NCBI GenBank assembly: GCA_046350295.1
Contig: JAXMAR010000040.1
Coordinates: 10,683 to 74,682 of the forward strand
Source: JAXMAR01 sp046350295
GTDB taxonomy: Bacteria > Planctomycetota > Planctomycetia > Gemmatales > Gemmataceae
Reading direction: 5' to 3'
Length of the DNA: 64,000 bases
Both the position numbers and the translations under genes were made by a program. Below, piece by piece: positions 25,205-33,131 of the stretch (position 1 is the stretch's first letter; each line of letters begins with the position of its first letter). Under the pieces are notes generated by a model that did no database searches, was not told the origin of the DNA, and worked only from the letters and a program-made list of their open reading frames with translations.

Positions 25205-26485
25205 ATGCGTGCAAGGAGAATCCCGCTATTTGTCATTGGCCTCGTCCTGTGCCTGGCGCTGAACGCGTCATCGCAGGATGAGGAGAAGAAGGGACCGAAA
25301 AAGGGTCCTCCGGACAAGAAGAAAGGGCCGCCGCGCTTCGAGCTGGGGAAGGTGCTGCCGCCGTTCGTGCGCGAGGAGCTCGACCTCAGCGCGGATCAGG
25401 AGAAGCAGATCGCGGACATCGAAAAGGAAGTGCGGGCCAAGCTCCTCAAGATCTTGACCGACGACCAGAAACGGAAGATCGAGACGCTCAAGGGACCGAA
25501 GGCTCCACCGGACGGTAAGGAGAAAGGTCCCAAGGGTGCGCCGGATGGCAAGAGTAAGGAGTTCAAGGATGAAGCGAAGGTCGCTCCCGCTTCCGGCATC
25601 CAGTGGTACGCCACGTGGGAGAGCGGCCTGAAGGAGGCCGGGCGCAGCGGCAAGCCGATCTTCCTCGTTTCCGCGGCGCCCCACTGCGCCGGGGTCTCGG
25701 GGACCTGGTGACCGGGCAAGACCGACATGGACAGGAGTTTCCTGTCCGACGCCGCGGTGATCACCGCCTCGCGCCGGTTCGTCTGTATCCGCCTGTTGAG
25801 CTACGAGAACAAGGAGGAAGCCGCGCTGCTCAAAAGTTTGGGCGGCACGCGCTCGGGGGAAGCCGAGAACACCTTGTGCTGCGTCCTGGCTCCGGATGGC
25901 AAGCGCCGCCTCACGGCGGTGCGGCGCGGCCCGCGCGAGATCTTTCGCAGCGCCGCCAACATGGCCCGCGAGCTCGAATCACTCGCCGCCGGTTTCACGC
26001 CGCGCGCGACGGATGATGTCTCCGAGCTGCCGCTCGTCGTCGGTGTCCGTCTCGCCGTCAACGTCGCCGCCTGCGACAAGCAACCGCTCGTCTTGTTCCT
26101 CGATTCCGACCCGAGAATCGACACGGCGCTCAGGCGCCTCGCCTGGGACAAAGAGTTCGTCGGCCGGTTTGTCTTCGCGAAGGCGAGCGCCAAGGAGTTG
26201 GCAGCCATCAAAGGGGCGAAGCCGGGAGTCGGTCTGGTCGTCGTTCAATCGGATCCGTTCGGCATCGAAGGGGAGGCGATCGCCCAGGCGCCGGCGCGCT
26301 CGGTGGAGACGGACGGCGCCGCCTGCTTGCGTGAAGGGCTCGTCGCGTTCAAGCGCGGCGCGGGCGATTTCTGGACGCACGTCGCGGAAGGCCAGCGCCG
26401 CGGCGTCTTCTGGGAGACGCAGACCCCGGTGACTGATCCGATGGAGTTCCGTGCCCGCGAGAAGGGCCGGTTGAAGCGACCGTGA
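25205..26485 (+). CDS. Candidate selenoprotein: secreted thioredoxin-like protein with in-frame UGA (codon 169)
   Basis: The reading frame starts at ATG 25205 (GGAG 6 nt upstream) with a signal peptide, then a Lys/Pro/Gly-rich stretch. An LTxxQ/Spy-like helical segment follows (about 58-100, LDLSADQEKQIADIE and ILTDDQKRKIE), then a thioredoxin-like region. There the frame reads KPIFLVSAAPHCAGVSGTW, UGA at 25709-25711, then PGKTDMDRSFLSDAAV and on without a stop to 26485. WCxxCK is the usual thioredoxin-like pattern, so UGA stands where the first active-site Cys is expected. The second Cys is replaced by Lys, and an additional Cys161 lies eight residues earlier. A hairpin fitting the bacterial SECIS rules follows the UGA. 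The protein would be 426 residues. The alternative is a Cys/Trp-to-stop mutation; then it would be a pseudogene. Confidence 0.7.
25729..25747 (+). promoter_or_regulatory. Putative bacterial SECIS element (thioredoxin-like gene)
   Basis: GGACAGGA-GTT-TCCTGTCC is a perfect 8-bp stem with a 3-nt loop (or 7 bp with loop AGTTT). The loop G lies 26 nt after the UGA. Known bacterial SECIS elements need an apical loop 16-37 nt from the UGA with a G in its first two positions, and both hold. The stem lies inside the coding sequence, as bacterial SECIS elements do. Confidence 0.7.
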
Positions 26486-26500
26486 GTCGTGGCGCCACAT

Positions 26501-27799
26501 TCAGGTCGCTGCGTCGCGCGTCGGTTTGCGCAACAAGGCGCTGAGCAGCACCGCGCTCAGCAAGAGCCCGGCGGAGATGTAAAAGGCCATGTCGAGGCGG
26601 CCGGTCAGGTCCTTGATGTAACCGGCGAGTTGCGGCACGAAAAAGGCGGCGCCCCAGCCGAGGAAGACCAGGCCATAGTTCAAGCCGAGGTTCTTGGCCC
26701 CGAAGTAGTCGGCCGTGAACGCGGGCAGCAGCGCCAGGCCGCCCCCGTATTGCCAGTACGCCACGCCGACCGCCACGAACAACAGCGCTACGCTTCCCGA
26801 TTCCATGATGCTCGGCATCGCCAACAGGCAGGCGGCCGAGATGGCGCCGTTGATCCGGTACGCCGCGCCGCGGCCGATGCGGTCCGAGTACAGACCCGTG
26901 CCGATTCGTCCCGTGGCGTTGACCACGCCGCCGAAGGACGACAGCAGCCAGGCGTTGGCCGCCAGAAACGCCACGGTGGCTGCCGTGCTGTTGAGCATCG
27001 GCGTCGCGTTGGCGATGATCAGCAAGCCCGACTGGGCCGAGCCGATGAAGAGAAACACGAGGGCGTAGAACTGCCAGGTCCGCAGCATCTCCCCGGCCGA
27101 CCAGTCACCGCTCGCTGTCTTTGGCGCGCTTGCCGGCGGCAGGGGATCGCCCGGCGGCGCTTGCGCCATCTTCCCCGGCGGCACGTATCCCGGCGGCGGC
27201 CAGGCGAGCAACTGTCCGGCCAGGATCACGACAATCGCGAAGAGGATGCCGAGTCCGATGAAGCTGCCGGACAGGCCATAGTTGGCGATGAGGTGCTCCG
27301 CGAGCGGCGATATGTAGATCGCCGCGCCTCCATAGCCGCCGACGACGAGACCGACGACCAGGCCGCGCCGGTGCGGCCCAAACCATTTGACGGCGGCGGG
27401 TGTCCCCGCCGCATAGCCGAAGCCCATGCCGACGCCCCCGAGCACGCCAAAGCCGATGATCAACCCGGTATGGCTCTTCATCAACCCCGCGAGGATGCAG
27501 CCTGCCGCCAGGCAAAGGCCGCCGAGCGTGGCGCCGATCTTCGGTCCCAAACGATCCTGCAACCGTCCGCCCGGGATCATCGCCAGGGCGAAGATGAAGC
27601 CGCACAGCGAGTAGGACCAGGTCGCTTCGGCGTCGGTAAGGTAGGTCCAACCCTCGTTCAGTCCGGTCATCGGAGCGTCGGGCGGACCGCCAAGCAGCCC
27701 CTTCTTCCAGACGCTCCAGGCGTAGAGGATCCCCAGGCACAGGTTGACGGCCATGCCGGCGAACACCACCACCCAGGCGCGGGGTGGAACTCTTTGCAT
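26501..27799 (-). CDS. MFS transporter, oxalate/formate antiporter (OFA) type
   Basis: The 432-residue inner-membrane transporter has about 12 hydrophobic helices. OFA-like signatures are the start RAWVVVFAGMAVNLCLGILYAW and the loop-2/3 motif GGRLQDRLGPKIG. The GVGMGFGYAAGTPAAVKWFGPHRRG region and the second-half GLYSDRIGRG motif complete the set. The family moves small carboxylates (oxalate, formate, related acids) across the membrane, but the substrate here is open. The central cytoplasmic loop carries a Pro/Ala-rich stretch. The ATG at 27799 is chosen for GGAGAGACCG and the family start. It ends 15 bp from the 3' end of the thioredoxin-like gene and is divergent from rsmD. Confidence 0.85.
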   Translation of the reverse strand: MQRVPPRAWVVVFAGMAVNLCLGILYAWSVWKKGLLGGPPDAPMTGLNEGWTYLTDAEATWSYSLCGFIFALAMIPGGRLQDRLGPKIGATLGGLCLAAGCILAGLMKSHTGLIIGFGVLGGVGMGFGYAAGTPAAVKWFGPHRRGLVVGLVVGGYGGAAIYISPLAEHLIANYGLSGSFIGLGILFAIVVILAGQLLAWPPPGYVPPGKMAQAPPGDPLPPASAPKTASGDWSAGEMLRTWQFYALVFLFIGSAQSGLLIIANATPMLNSTAATVAFLAANAWLLSSFGGVVNATGRIGTGLYSDRIGRGAAYRINGAISAACLLAMPSIMESGSVALLFVAVGVAYWQYGGGLALLPAFTADYFGAKNLGLNYGLVFLGWGAAFFVPQLAGYIKDLTGRLDMAFYISAGLLLSAVLLSALLRKPTRDAAT

Positions 27800-27950
27800 C
27801 GGTCTCTCCAAACAGCGAGGCCTGTCGGAGGCGGACGCGTGAGCGATGGGAACCCTCACGCGCCGGCGCCGGCAATCGCTATGTGACTCTGTTGTATGCG
27901 GCGGCGCCCGCACGGACGGCGCGAACGCTTTCAAATCGCCGCCGCTCATT

Positions 27951-27956
27951 TACAAT
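27951..27956 (+). promoter_or_regulatory. -10 box (TACAAT) of rsmD
   Basis: TACAAT 32 nt before the chosen rsmD start. It overlaps the in-frame ATG at 27955, which argues that translation begins further down, at 27988. Confidence 0.5.
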
Positions 27957-27987
27957 GAACGAAACGATGAAGGGAACCGAGGACCTG

Positions 27988-28611
27988 ATGAAGACGACGA
28001 TCCGAATTGTGGCCGGGAGCCTGCGTGGCCGAAAGCTGACCTGCGACGTGAACCCCGAGCTACGCCCGACGCCGCAGATGGTGCGCGAGGCGTTCTTCAG
28101 CATCCTGGGCAACGCCATCCCGGGGCGCGTCTTCGTCGATCTGTTCGCCGGCACGGGGGTGGTCGGCCTGGAGGCGCTGAGCCGGGGCGCGAGCCAGGCG
28201 CTCTTCGTCGAGCGTGATTTCCGCCACGCCCAGGACCTCGAGCGCCACATCCGCGCCTTCGGCGTCACCCGGCAGGCAAAGCTGTTCCGCACCGACGTCT
28301 ACCGCTGGATCGCCGCCTGGCGGCCGCCGAGCGAGGCGGTGAACGTTTTCCTCAGCCCGCCGTTCGCCGATCTGGACGAGCGCACGGACAACCTGCGCGA
28401 AGCGCTGGCCGCTCTGCAGGACAAGGTCGCCGAGGACTCCGTCATCGTTCTGCAGAGCGAGCGCGGCTCGGCCATGGAAGACGCCCCCGAAATGGCCGGC
28501 TGGGAGTATCGCCGCTATAGCCGCAATGTCCTGATGATCTGGCAGAAGGCCGCGGCGCAGGTCAGCGACGTTTCCAAGGTCGAGATTGAGCACGATGGTG
28601 ATGGCGATTAG
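27988..28611 (+). CDS. rsmD: 16S rRNA (guanine(966)-N(2))-methyltransferase
   Basis: The 207-residue SAM-dependent enzyme methylates G966 of 16S rRNA in the small ribosomal subunit. It begins MKTTIRIVAGSLRGRKL, a family hallmark, then LRPTPQMVREAFFSIL and the SAM-binding loop FVDLFAGTGVVGLEALSRGA, and ends with an acidic tail. The catalytic loop reads LSPPF, not the usual (N/D)PP(F/Y). The first residue, which normally helps position the guanine amino group, is therefore Ser. The start is placed at 27988 because GAGG lies 6 nt upstream and a -10 box overlaps the earlier ATG. It is divergent from the MFS transporter and followed by the CCA enzyme gene. Confidence 0.85.
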   Translation: MKTTIRIVAGSLRGRKLTCDVNPELRPTPQMVREAFFSILGNAIPGRVFVDLFAGTGVVGLEALSRGASQALFVERDFRHAQDLERHIRAFGVTRQAKLFRTDVYRWIAAWRPPSEAVNVFLSPPFADLDERTDNLREALAALQDKVAEDSVIVLQSERGSAMEDAPEMAGWEYRRYSRNVLMIWQKAAAQVSDVSKVEIEHDGDGD

Positions 28612-28736
28612 GAAGACGATCCGCTCAGGCGCGTTCTCCTGTGGTCCTCTTCCTATTCGCAGTCGCTCACTAGCCCCATGCGAGTGGGAGGGATCGTGAC
28701 GGATCGCTCCGCCAATCGACTCCGCTTCGAGGCCCC

Positions 28737-30086
28737 ATGACGCAGCGCGAGTTCGCCCTCGATGTCGTGCGAAAGCTCCAAGGCGCCGGGCATCAAGCGC
28801 TCTGGGCCGGGGGCTGCGTCCGCGATGAGTTGCTCGGTCTGGTCCCCAAGGACTACGACGTCGCCACCGACGCCCGGCCCGAGGAGGTCCGCAAGCTGTT
28901 TCGCCGCACCATCGAGGTCGGCGAGAGCTTCGGGGTCCTCAAGATCATCGGCCCGCAACGGGACGGCGAACACATCCTCGTCGAGGTCGCCACGTTCCGG
29001 ACCGAGACCGGTTATTCCGACGGCCGCCGTCCCGACTCGGTCGCCTTCGCCTCGGCCCGCGAGGATGCCCTGCGCCGCGACTTCACCGTCAACGGCATGT
29101 TCCACGATCCGATCGCCGATCAACTCCATGACTTCGTCGGCGGCCGGGCCGACCTCGAGGCGCGAGTCCTCCGCGCCATCGGCAATCCGCTGGAGCGCTT
29201 CCAGGAGGACAAGCTACGGCTGTTGCGCGCGGTCCGAATCGCCACGCGTTTCGATTTCACCATCGAGCCGGCGACGCGCGACGCCGTTCGCGCCATGGCC
29301 TCGGGCCTTCCCGTCGTCAGCGCCGAGCGTATCGCGGAGGAACTGCGTCGCCTGCTCACCCAGCCGCGCCGCGCCGAGGGCATGTGCCTTCTCTACGATC
29401 TTGGCCTCATTGAGCCGATCCTGTCTGAATTGCTGCCGATGAAGGGCTTGCCGCAAGGGCTGCCGGATGCGCCGCGCGGCGACCTCTGGGACCACGTCAT
29501 GGAGGTGCTGCGTGGCCTCGGCCCCGACGTCTCCTTCCCGCTGGCCCTCGCAGCGCTGTTGCACGACGTCGGCAAGCCGCGTACCCTCGGTCGCACCCCC
29601 GAGCGCTACACGTTCTACTACCACGAGCACGTGGGCGCCCGCCTTGCCGATGACATCGGCCGCCGCCTCAAGCTCTCCAACGCCGAGCGCGAGCGCGTCG
29701 TCTGGCTTGTCGAAAAGCACCAGATCCTGGCCGACGCCAAGGAAATGCGCACGAGCAAGCTCAAGACGATCCTCAACCATCCGGGCATCCGGGAGCTTCT
29801 CACGCTCCACCGCGCCGATGCCGTCGCGAGCGGCAAGAGCGCCGAGCACGTCGACTACTGCGAGTTCCTCCTGCGCGAGTGGACGCCCGAAGACCTCAAT
29901 CCGCCCCCCTTGATCAGCGGCCACGACCTGACTCGCCGCGGCTTACCACCCGGCCCCCAGTTCAAGGTCCTGCTCGACGCCGTCCGCGAAGCCCAGCTTG
30001 ACGGCACGGTCCGCAATACCAAGCAAGCGTTCGAGCTTGTCGAGCGCCTCCTCGCCGAGTCGGATAAGCAGGCAAACCCATCCTAG
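28737..30086 (+). CDS. cca: CCA tRNA nucleotidyltransferase / poly(A) polymerase family, with HD domain
   Basis: The 449-residue enzyme adds or repairs the 3' CCA of tRNA. The head domain has GGCVRDELLG (about 25-34) and the metal-binding DYDVATDA (about 39-46), followed by the RRDFTVNGM strand. The neck contains DKLRLLRAVRIATRFDFTIE (nucleotide recognition helices and the RRA motif). A C-terminal HD phosphohydrolase-like part includes LLHDVGKPRTLG and HEHVGARLADD, found in HD-type CCA enzymes of bacteria. Class II poly(A) polymerases look alike, so A-addition only is possible. The ATG at 28737 fits the family start, though its Shine-Dalgarno is weak. It is probably transcribed with or just after rsmD. 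Confidence 0.85.
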   Translation: MTQREFALDVVRKLQGAGHQALWAGGCVRDELLGLVPKDYDVATDARPEEVRKLFRRTIEVGESFGVLKIIGPQRDGEHILVEVATFRTETGYSDGRRPDSVAFASAREDALRRDFTVNGMFHDPIADQLHDFVGGRADLEARVLRAIGNPLERFQEDKLRLLRAVRIATRFDFTIEPATRDAVRAMASGLPVVSAERIAEELRRLLTQPRRAEGMCLLYDLGLIEPILSELLPMKGLPQGLPDAPRGDLWDHVMEVLRGLGPDVSFPLALAALLHDVGKPRTLGRTPERYTFYYHEHVGARLADDIGRRLKLSNAERERVVWLVEKHQILADAKEMRTSKLKTILNHPGIRELLTLHRADAVASGKSAEHVDYCEFLLREWTPEDLNPPPLISGHDLTRRGLPPGPQFKVLLDAVREAQLDGTVRNTKQAFELVERLLAESDKQANPS

Positions 30087-30100
30087 AGCAGCGTCCGCCC

Positions 30101-30150
30101 GTAGGTCCGGCGAGCCGAGCCGGACGTAGGTCCGGCGAGCCGAGCCGGAC
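30101..30150 (+). repeat. Two perfect 25-bp direct repeats, each with an internal dyad
   Basis: The unit 30101-30125 is repeated without change at 30126-30150. Each unit contains GTCCGGC-GAGCCGA-GCCGGAC, a 7-bp dyad. The block lies between the 3' end of the CCA gene and the 3' end of the convergent helical-repeat gene. Confidence 0.85.
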
Positions 30151-30217
30151 CTGCCGTGAACACTCGCGCAAACCGTCACTATTCTGTCATGCCCTCGCAG
30201 TGTCAACCACCGGACGC

Positions 30218-31838
30218 CTATTCGAACGCCCGCAGCGCCGCTTCCACATGCTGATCCTGCGGGTTCTCCGTCCGCAACGTCCGCAGCTCCACCCACGCTT
30301 TGAGCGGCTGGTCGGTCAGTCCCATGTAGATCGCCTTGAGGAAACGGTGCTGGCTCCGCCAGTAGTTTGGATCGCGACGGTTGAACTCGATGCGTCCCTT
30401 GCCGGGCGCCGCCGGCGCGTCTTGCTCCTCCGCGCCCATCTCCTCCGGCGCCGGCGCGGCGGCGTCGCTCGGCAGCGCCTTTTCCGCCCGTGCCAGGTGC
30501 TCCCGCGCTTGCTCGAGCTGCTTGCCGTCGGCGGAGCGGCGCAGGCAAAAGGCGGCAAGGGCAAGCTGGCATTCCGGCTCCTTGCCGTGCTTGGCGGTCA
30601 GGTCGCGCACGAGCTCTTCGGCACGCTCGAGCCGGCCCTGATCGAAAAGGAGGAAAGCGAGCATGAGGTCCGTGCGCAGGCTGGGGGCGCGCTTGTGCAT
30701 TTCCTCCATCACCTCGATCGCTTCCTTCGCTCTTCCCTGCGTCACGAGGCAACAGGCCGGGGTCCCTGACGCCGGTGGCACGCTCAAGCGCGGCCTTGAC
30801 GGCCTTGCGATAGAAGAACTCGCCGCTCCCTTTGTCGACTAGTTGCTCGAGCATGACGCCGACCATCATCGCCGCGTTCCAGGCGGTCGCCTTGTCTTCC
30901 GACTCGACCAGGCGCGCCACCGGATCGAGAATCTCCACGAGCCGGTCTTTCTGCGCTTTCGTCAGCGCGGCGCCCGCCCCTTCCATCTGGAAGAGCATGA
31001 GCTGAACGTTGATTGCCATCGCGAAGCAAGAGAAATCGGTCTTGCGCGCCTTGCCCAGCAACACCATCTCCTCGATGAACAGTGGGTGCAACATGAGCTG
31101 CCCCGCCGCGCGCGGATCGAGCTTGCCCAGCGCCACGTCGCATGTCGAGGCCAGCATGCGGTTCTCCATGAGCATGCCGAGCCGCTCCAGCACGGTCTCC
31201 TCGTCGACCGGCGCCAGCAGCCGCGTCTGTGTCAGGTATTCGGCAGCCTTGTCGACGTGCTTCTTCGCTTCCTCCGCCTGCTCGCGCTTGATCCCTTTGC
31301 TGGAGGCAAAGACGCCGGCCGGGCCCAGCTTCCAGTCCGCGGAAAACGCCCCGTCCTTGCCGAGGATCTGGTAGACCCGCGCCCGCTCGACGTGTGCCAT
31401 CTCGCGCCGGCAGCGGAAGTCCCTGGGCCCCGCCTCGATCCCCTTCCGGCACCACTCCGTCCCCTCGTCGATCCGTTCCAGCTCCGCCAGCGCCCGGCCG
31501 AACATCGCTTTTTCCCAGCCGCCGCAGTCCCTTTCAGCGACACGCGCTTTCAACAACGCCACGACGCCACGAAAGCAATCCGCTCGCTTCTCCTTCTGGT
31601 CGGGGGGATAGGCCGCGCCCAGCGCCAGATGCGTCTCCGGATTGCTCGCGTCCTTTTTGAGGCGCGCCTCCAAGGCCTCGACGCTCGGCGCCTTCTCGCC
31701 TGAATTGAACTGCCAATCGTAGCGGAAGTTGAACGGCGGCCGTGGCACGCACACCGCCTCACGCAGCTTCTCCGGCCGCGTCGTCTGCGCCTGGGCTGCG
31801 GGAACGAAAAGGGCAAGGAGAGTGAGCGAGCGAATCAT
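30218..31838 (-). pseudogene. Secreted TPR-like helical-repeat protein, frameshifted
   Basis: From ATG 31838 (GGAGG upstream) the frame encodes a signal peptide (MIRSLTLLALFVPAAQAQ) and then about 340 residues of alpha-helical, TPR-like repeats (ETHLALGAAYPPDQKEKRAD, LAELERIDEGTEWCRKGIE). Near 30740-30775 the sensible frame is lost: coding continues in another frame as CCLVTQGRAKEAIEVMEEMH, a clear TPR helix pair, to a stop at 30218. The combined length is not a multiple of three. The site is next to GGGACCCCGGCC, so a one-base indel or a sequencing error is likely. If real, the gene is broken at about two thirds of its length. Function is unknown; TPR proteins usually mediate protein-protein contacts. 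Confidence 0.65.
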
Positions 31839-31999
31839 GAGACCTCCGTGTCTGGGTATCGACTTCGAAGCCTGGCGCCTGGCGTGGGCAGCGCGTGGCA
31901 AGCGCTCCCGAGGGAAGTGGGTGCGATTGTATCTTGGACCTGGCGATCAGGGTCAAGGCCGATGCCAGGTCACAGGCAATGGCCGGCCGCGGGCCGCCC

Positions 32000-32854
32000 T
32001 CACCCTGCGACCTGGCAGGCCGCCCGCGCCGCCTCGCTCAGGTGGCGCAGCATCTCTCCGCAGGTGGGCCAACGATCCTGTGGTACCGGGGCGAGCCCGC
32101 GCTTGATGATCGCGACTTCCGCCGGTGTCAAGCGGCTCAGGTCCGGCGCCGGCCGCACATAGTCGGGGTTGAATCCGGGGGGCGGTTCGAAGGGCAGGGC
32201 GCCGGTCCGCAGTTGCACATAGGTTATCGCGAGGGCGTACTGGTCCGTGCGGTCGCTGAGCCAGCCGTGGAAGATCTCGGGCGCCGCGTAGTTGAGCGTG
32301 CCGACGCGGCGGTGATGCCAAATCGGCCCGGTCGTCTGTACGGCCAGGCTGAAATCGGCGAGCTTCACCTTTTGTCCCAGTACCAGCAAGTTGCTCGGCT
32401 TGACGTCGCAGTGCCGGAACGCGACGCGCTGGCCATCCATCTTGTGCTGGCGGGCATTGAGAAAGTCGAGCGCCTTGGCGGCCTGACTCAGGAAGAAGCA
32501 CAGGTGCTCCGCCGTGATGGGACCGCCGAATTCAGCGAGATAGACTTCGAGAAGGTCGAGCAGGTTGCCGTCCGCCAGTTCCATCACGAGGACGAGATAG
32601 CCGGGGCAACTCCAGATCTGCTCGGGTTTGAGGAGGTGTGGATGATCGAGCTGGCGGATCGCCTGAAGTGCGCGGACCTCCTGAGCCGCCGCCGTGAGCT
32701 GGCTGTCGCTGGGCAGGAACTTGAGCGCCCGCACGGCGCCGTCCTGGCGCTGCGCCTTCCACACCTCGCCCCAGCCGCCGCGGCCAAGGAACTGTGTCAG
32801 CTCGTACCCCGGATAGGGTTGACAACCCGGAGCCAGGTGCAGGGCGGACGCCAC
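32000..32854 (-). CDS. Atypical serine/threonine protein kinase
   Basis: The protein kinase domain fills the whole 284-residue product. Glycine-rich loop GRGGWGEVW (about 24-32), the ATP-anchoring Lys45 in RALKFLP, catalytic loop HCDVKPSN (Asp150, Lys152; the usual HRD is HCD), metal-binding DFS instead of DFG (Asp167), and APE in NYAAPEIF. The kept Lys and Asp residues suggest activity; HCD means it is not activated through an RD-type loop. No membrane or sensor domain is visible, unlike many planctomycete kinases. The start is uncertain: I use GTG 32854, just before the kinase fold, with GAGAGGA upstream, because the longer frame to 33133 encodes an unlikely sequence. Confidence 0.75.
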   Translation of the reverse strand: MASALHLAPGCQPYPGYELTQFLGRGGWGEVWKAQRQDGAVRALKFLPSDSQLTAAAQEVRALQAIRQLDHPHLLKPEQIWSCPGYLVLVMELADGNLLDLLEVYLAEFGGPITAEHLCFFLSQAAKALDFLNARQHKMDGQRVAFRHCDVKPSNLLVLGQKVKLADFSLAVQTTGPIWHHRRVGTLNYAAPEIFHGWLSDRTDQYALAITYVQLRTGALPFEPPPGFNPDYVRPAPDLSRLTPAEVAIIKRGLAPVPQDRWPTCGEMLRHLSEAARAACQVAG

Positions 32855-33131
32855 GGCCTCGATCCTCTCAGGCGCTTGTGATGCCCCACGGCATGCTCCA
32901 CGGCATGCCCAGCTTGGCGAACCGGGAGGCGATGGGGCTGCCTCCGAGCCGCGGACGGGAGTGTCCACAAACCTACGTCCGGTTTGGACCCTTGTCAAAA
33001 GGGCCGCCGCGCTGACCTGATGACTGAGAAACTCGCTTGTCCCGGTCGCACAAGACCGTACCTCTAACGCTACTGGCCGCTCGCGAGCCCACGATCGATC
33101 TGACGCCTCCCGCTCCTCACCGTGACTTGCC

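Noticed and set aside
26489..27886. Plus-strand 465-codon frame opposite the MFS transporter
   Set aside because: Arg/Gln/Gly-rich composition and no membrane or domain pattern; the minus strand gene is a clear transporter.
30740..30775. Programmed frameshift in the TPR-like gene
   Set aside because: No slippery heptamer with downstream structure is visible at the switch point, and the G/C run nearby makes an indel or read error more likely.
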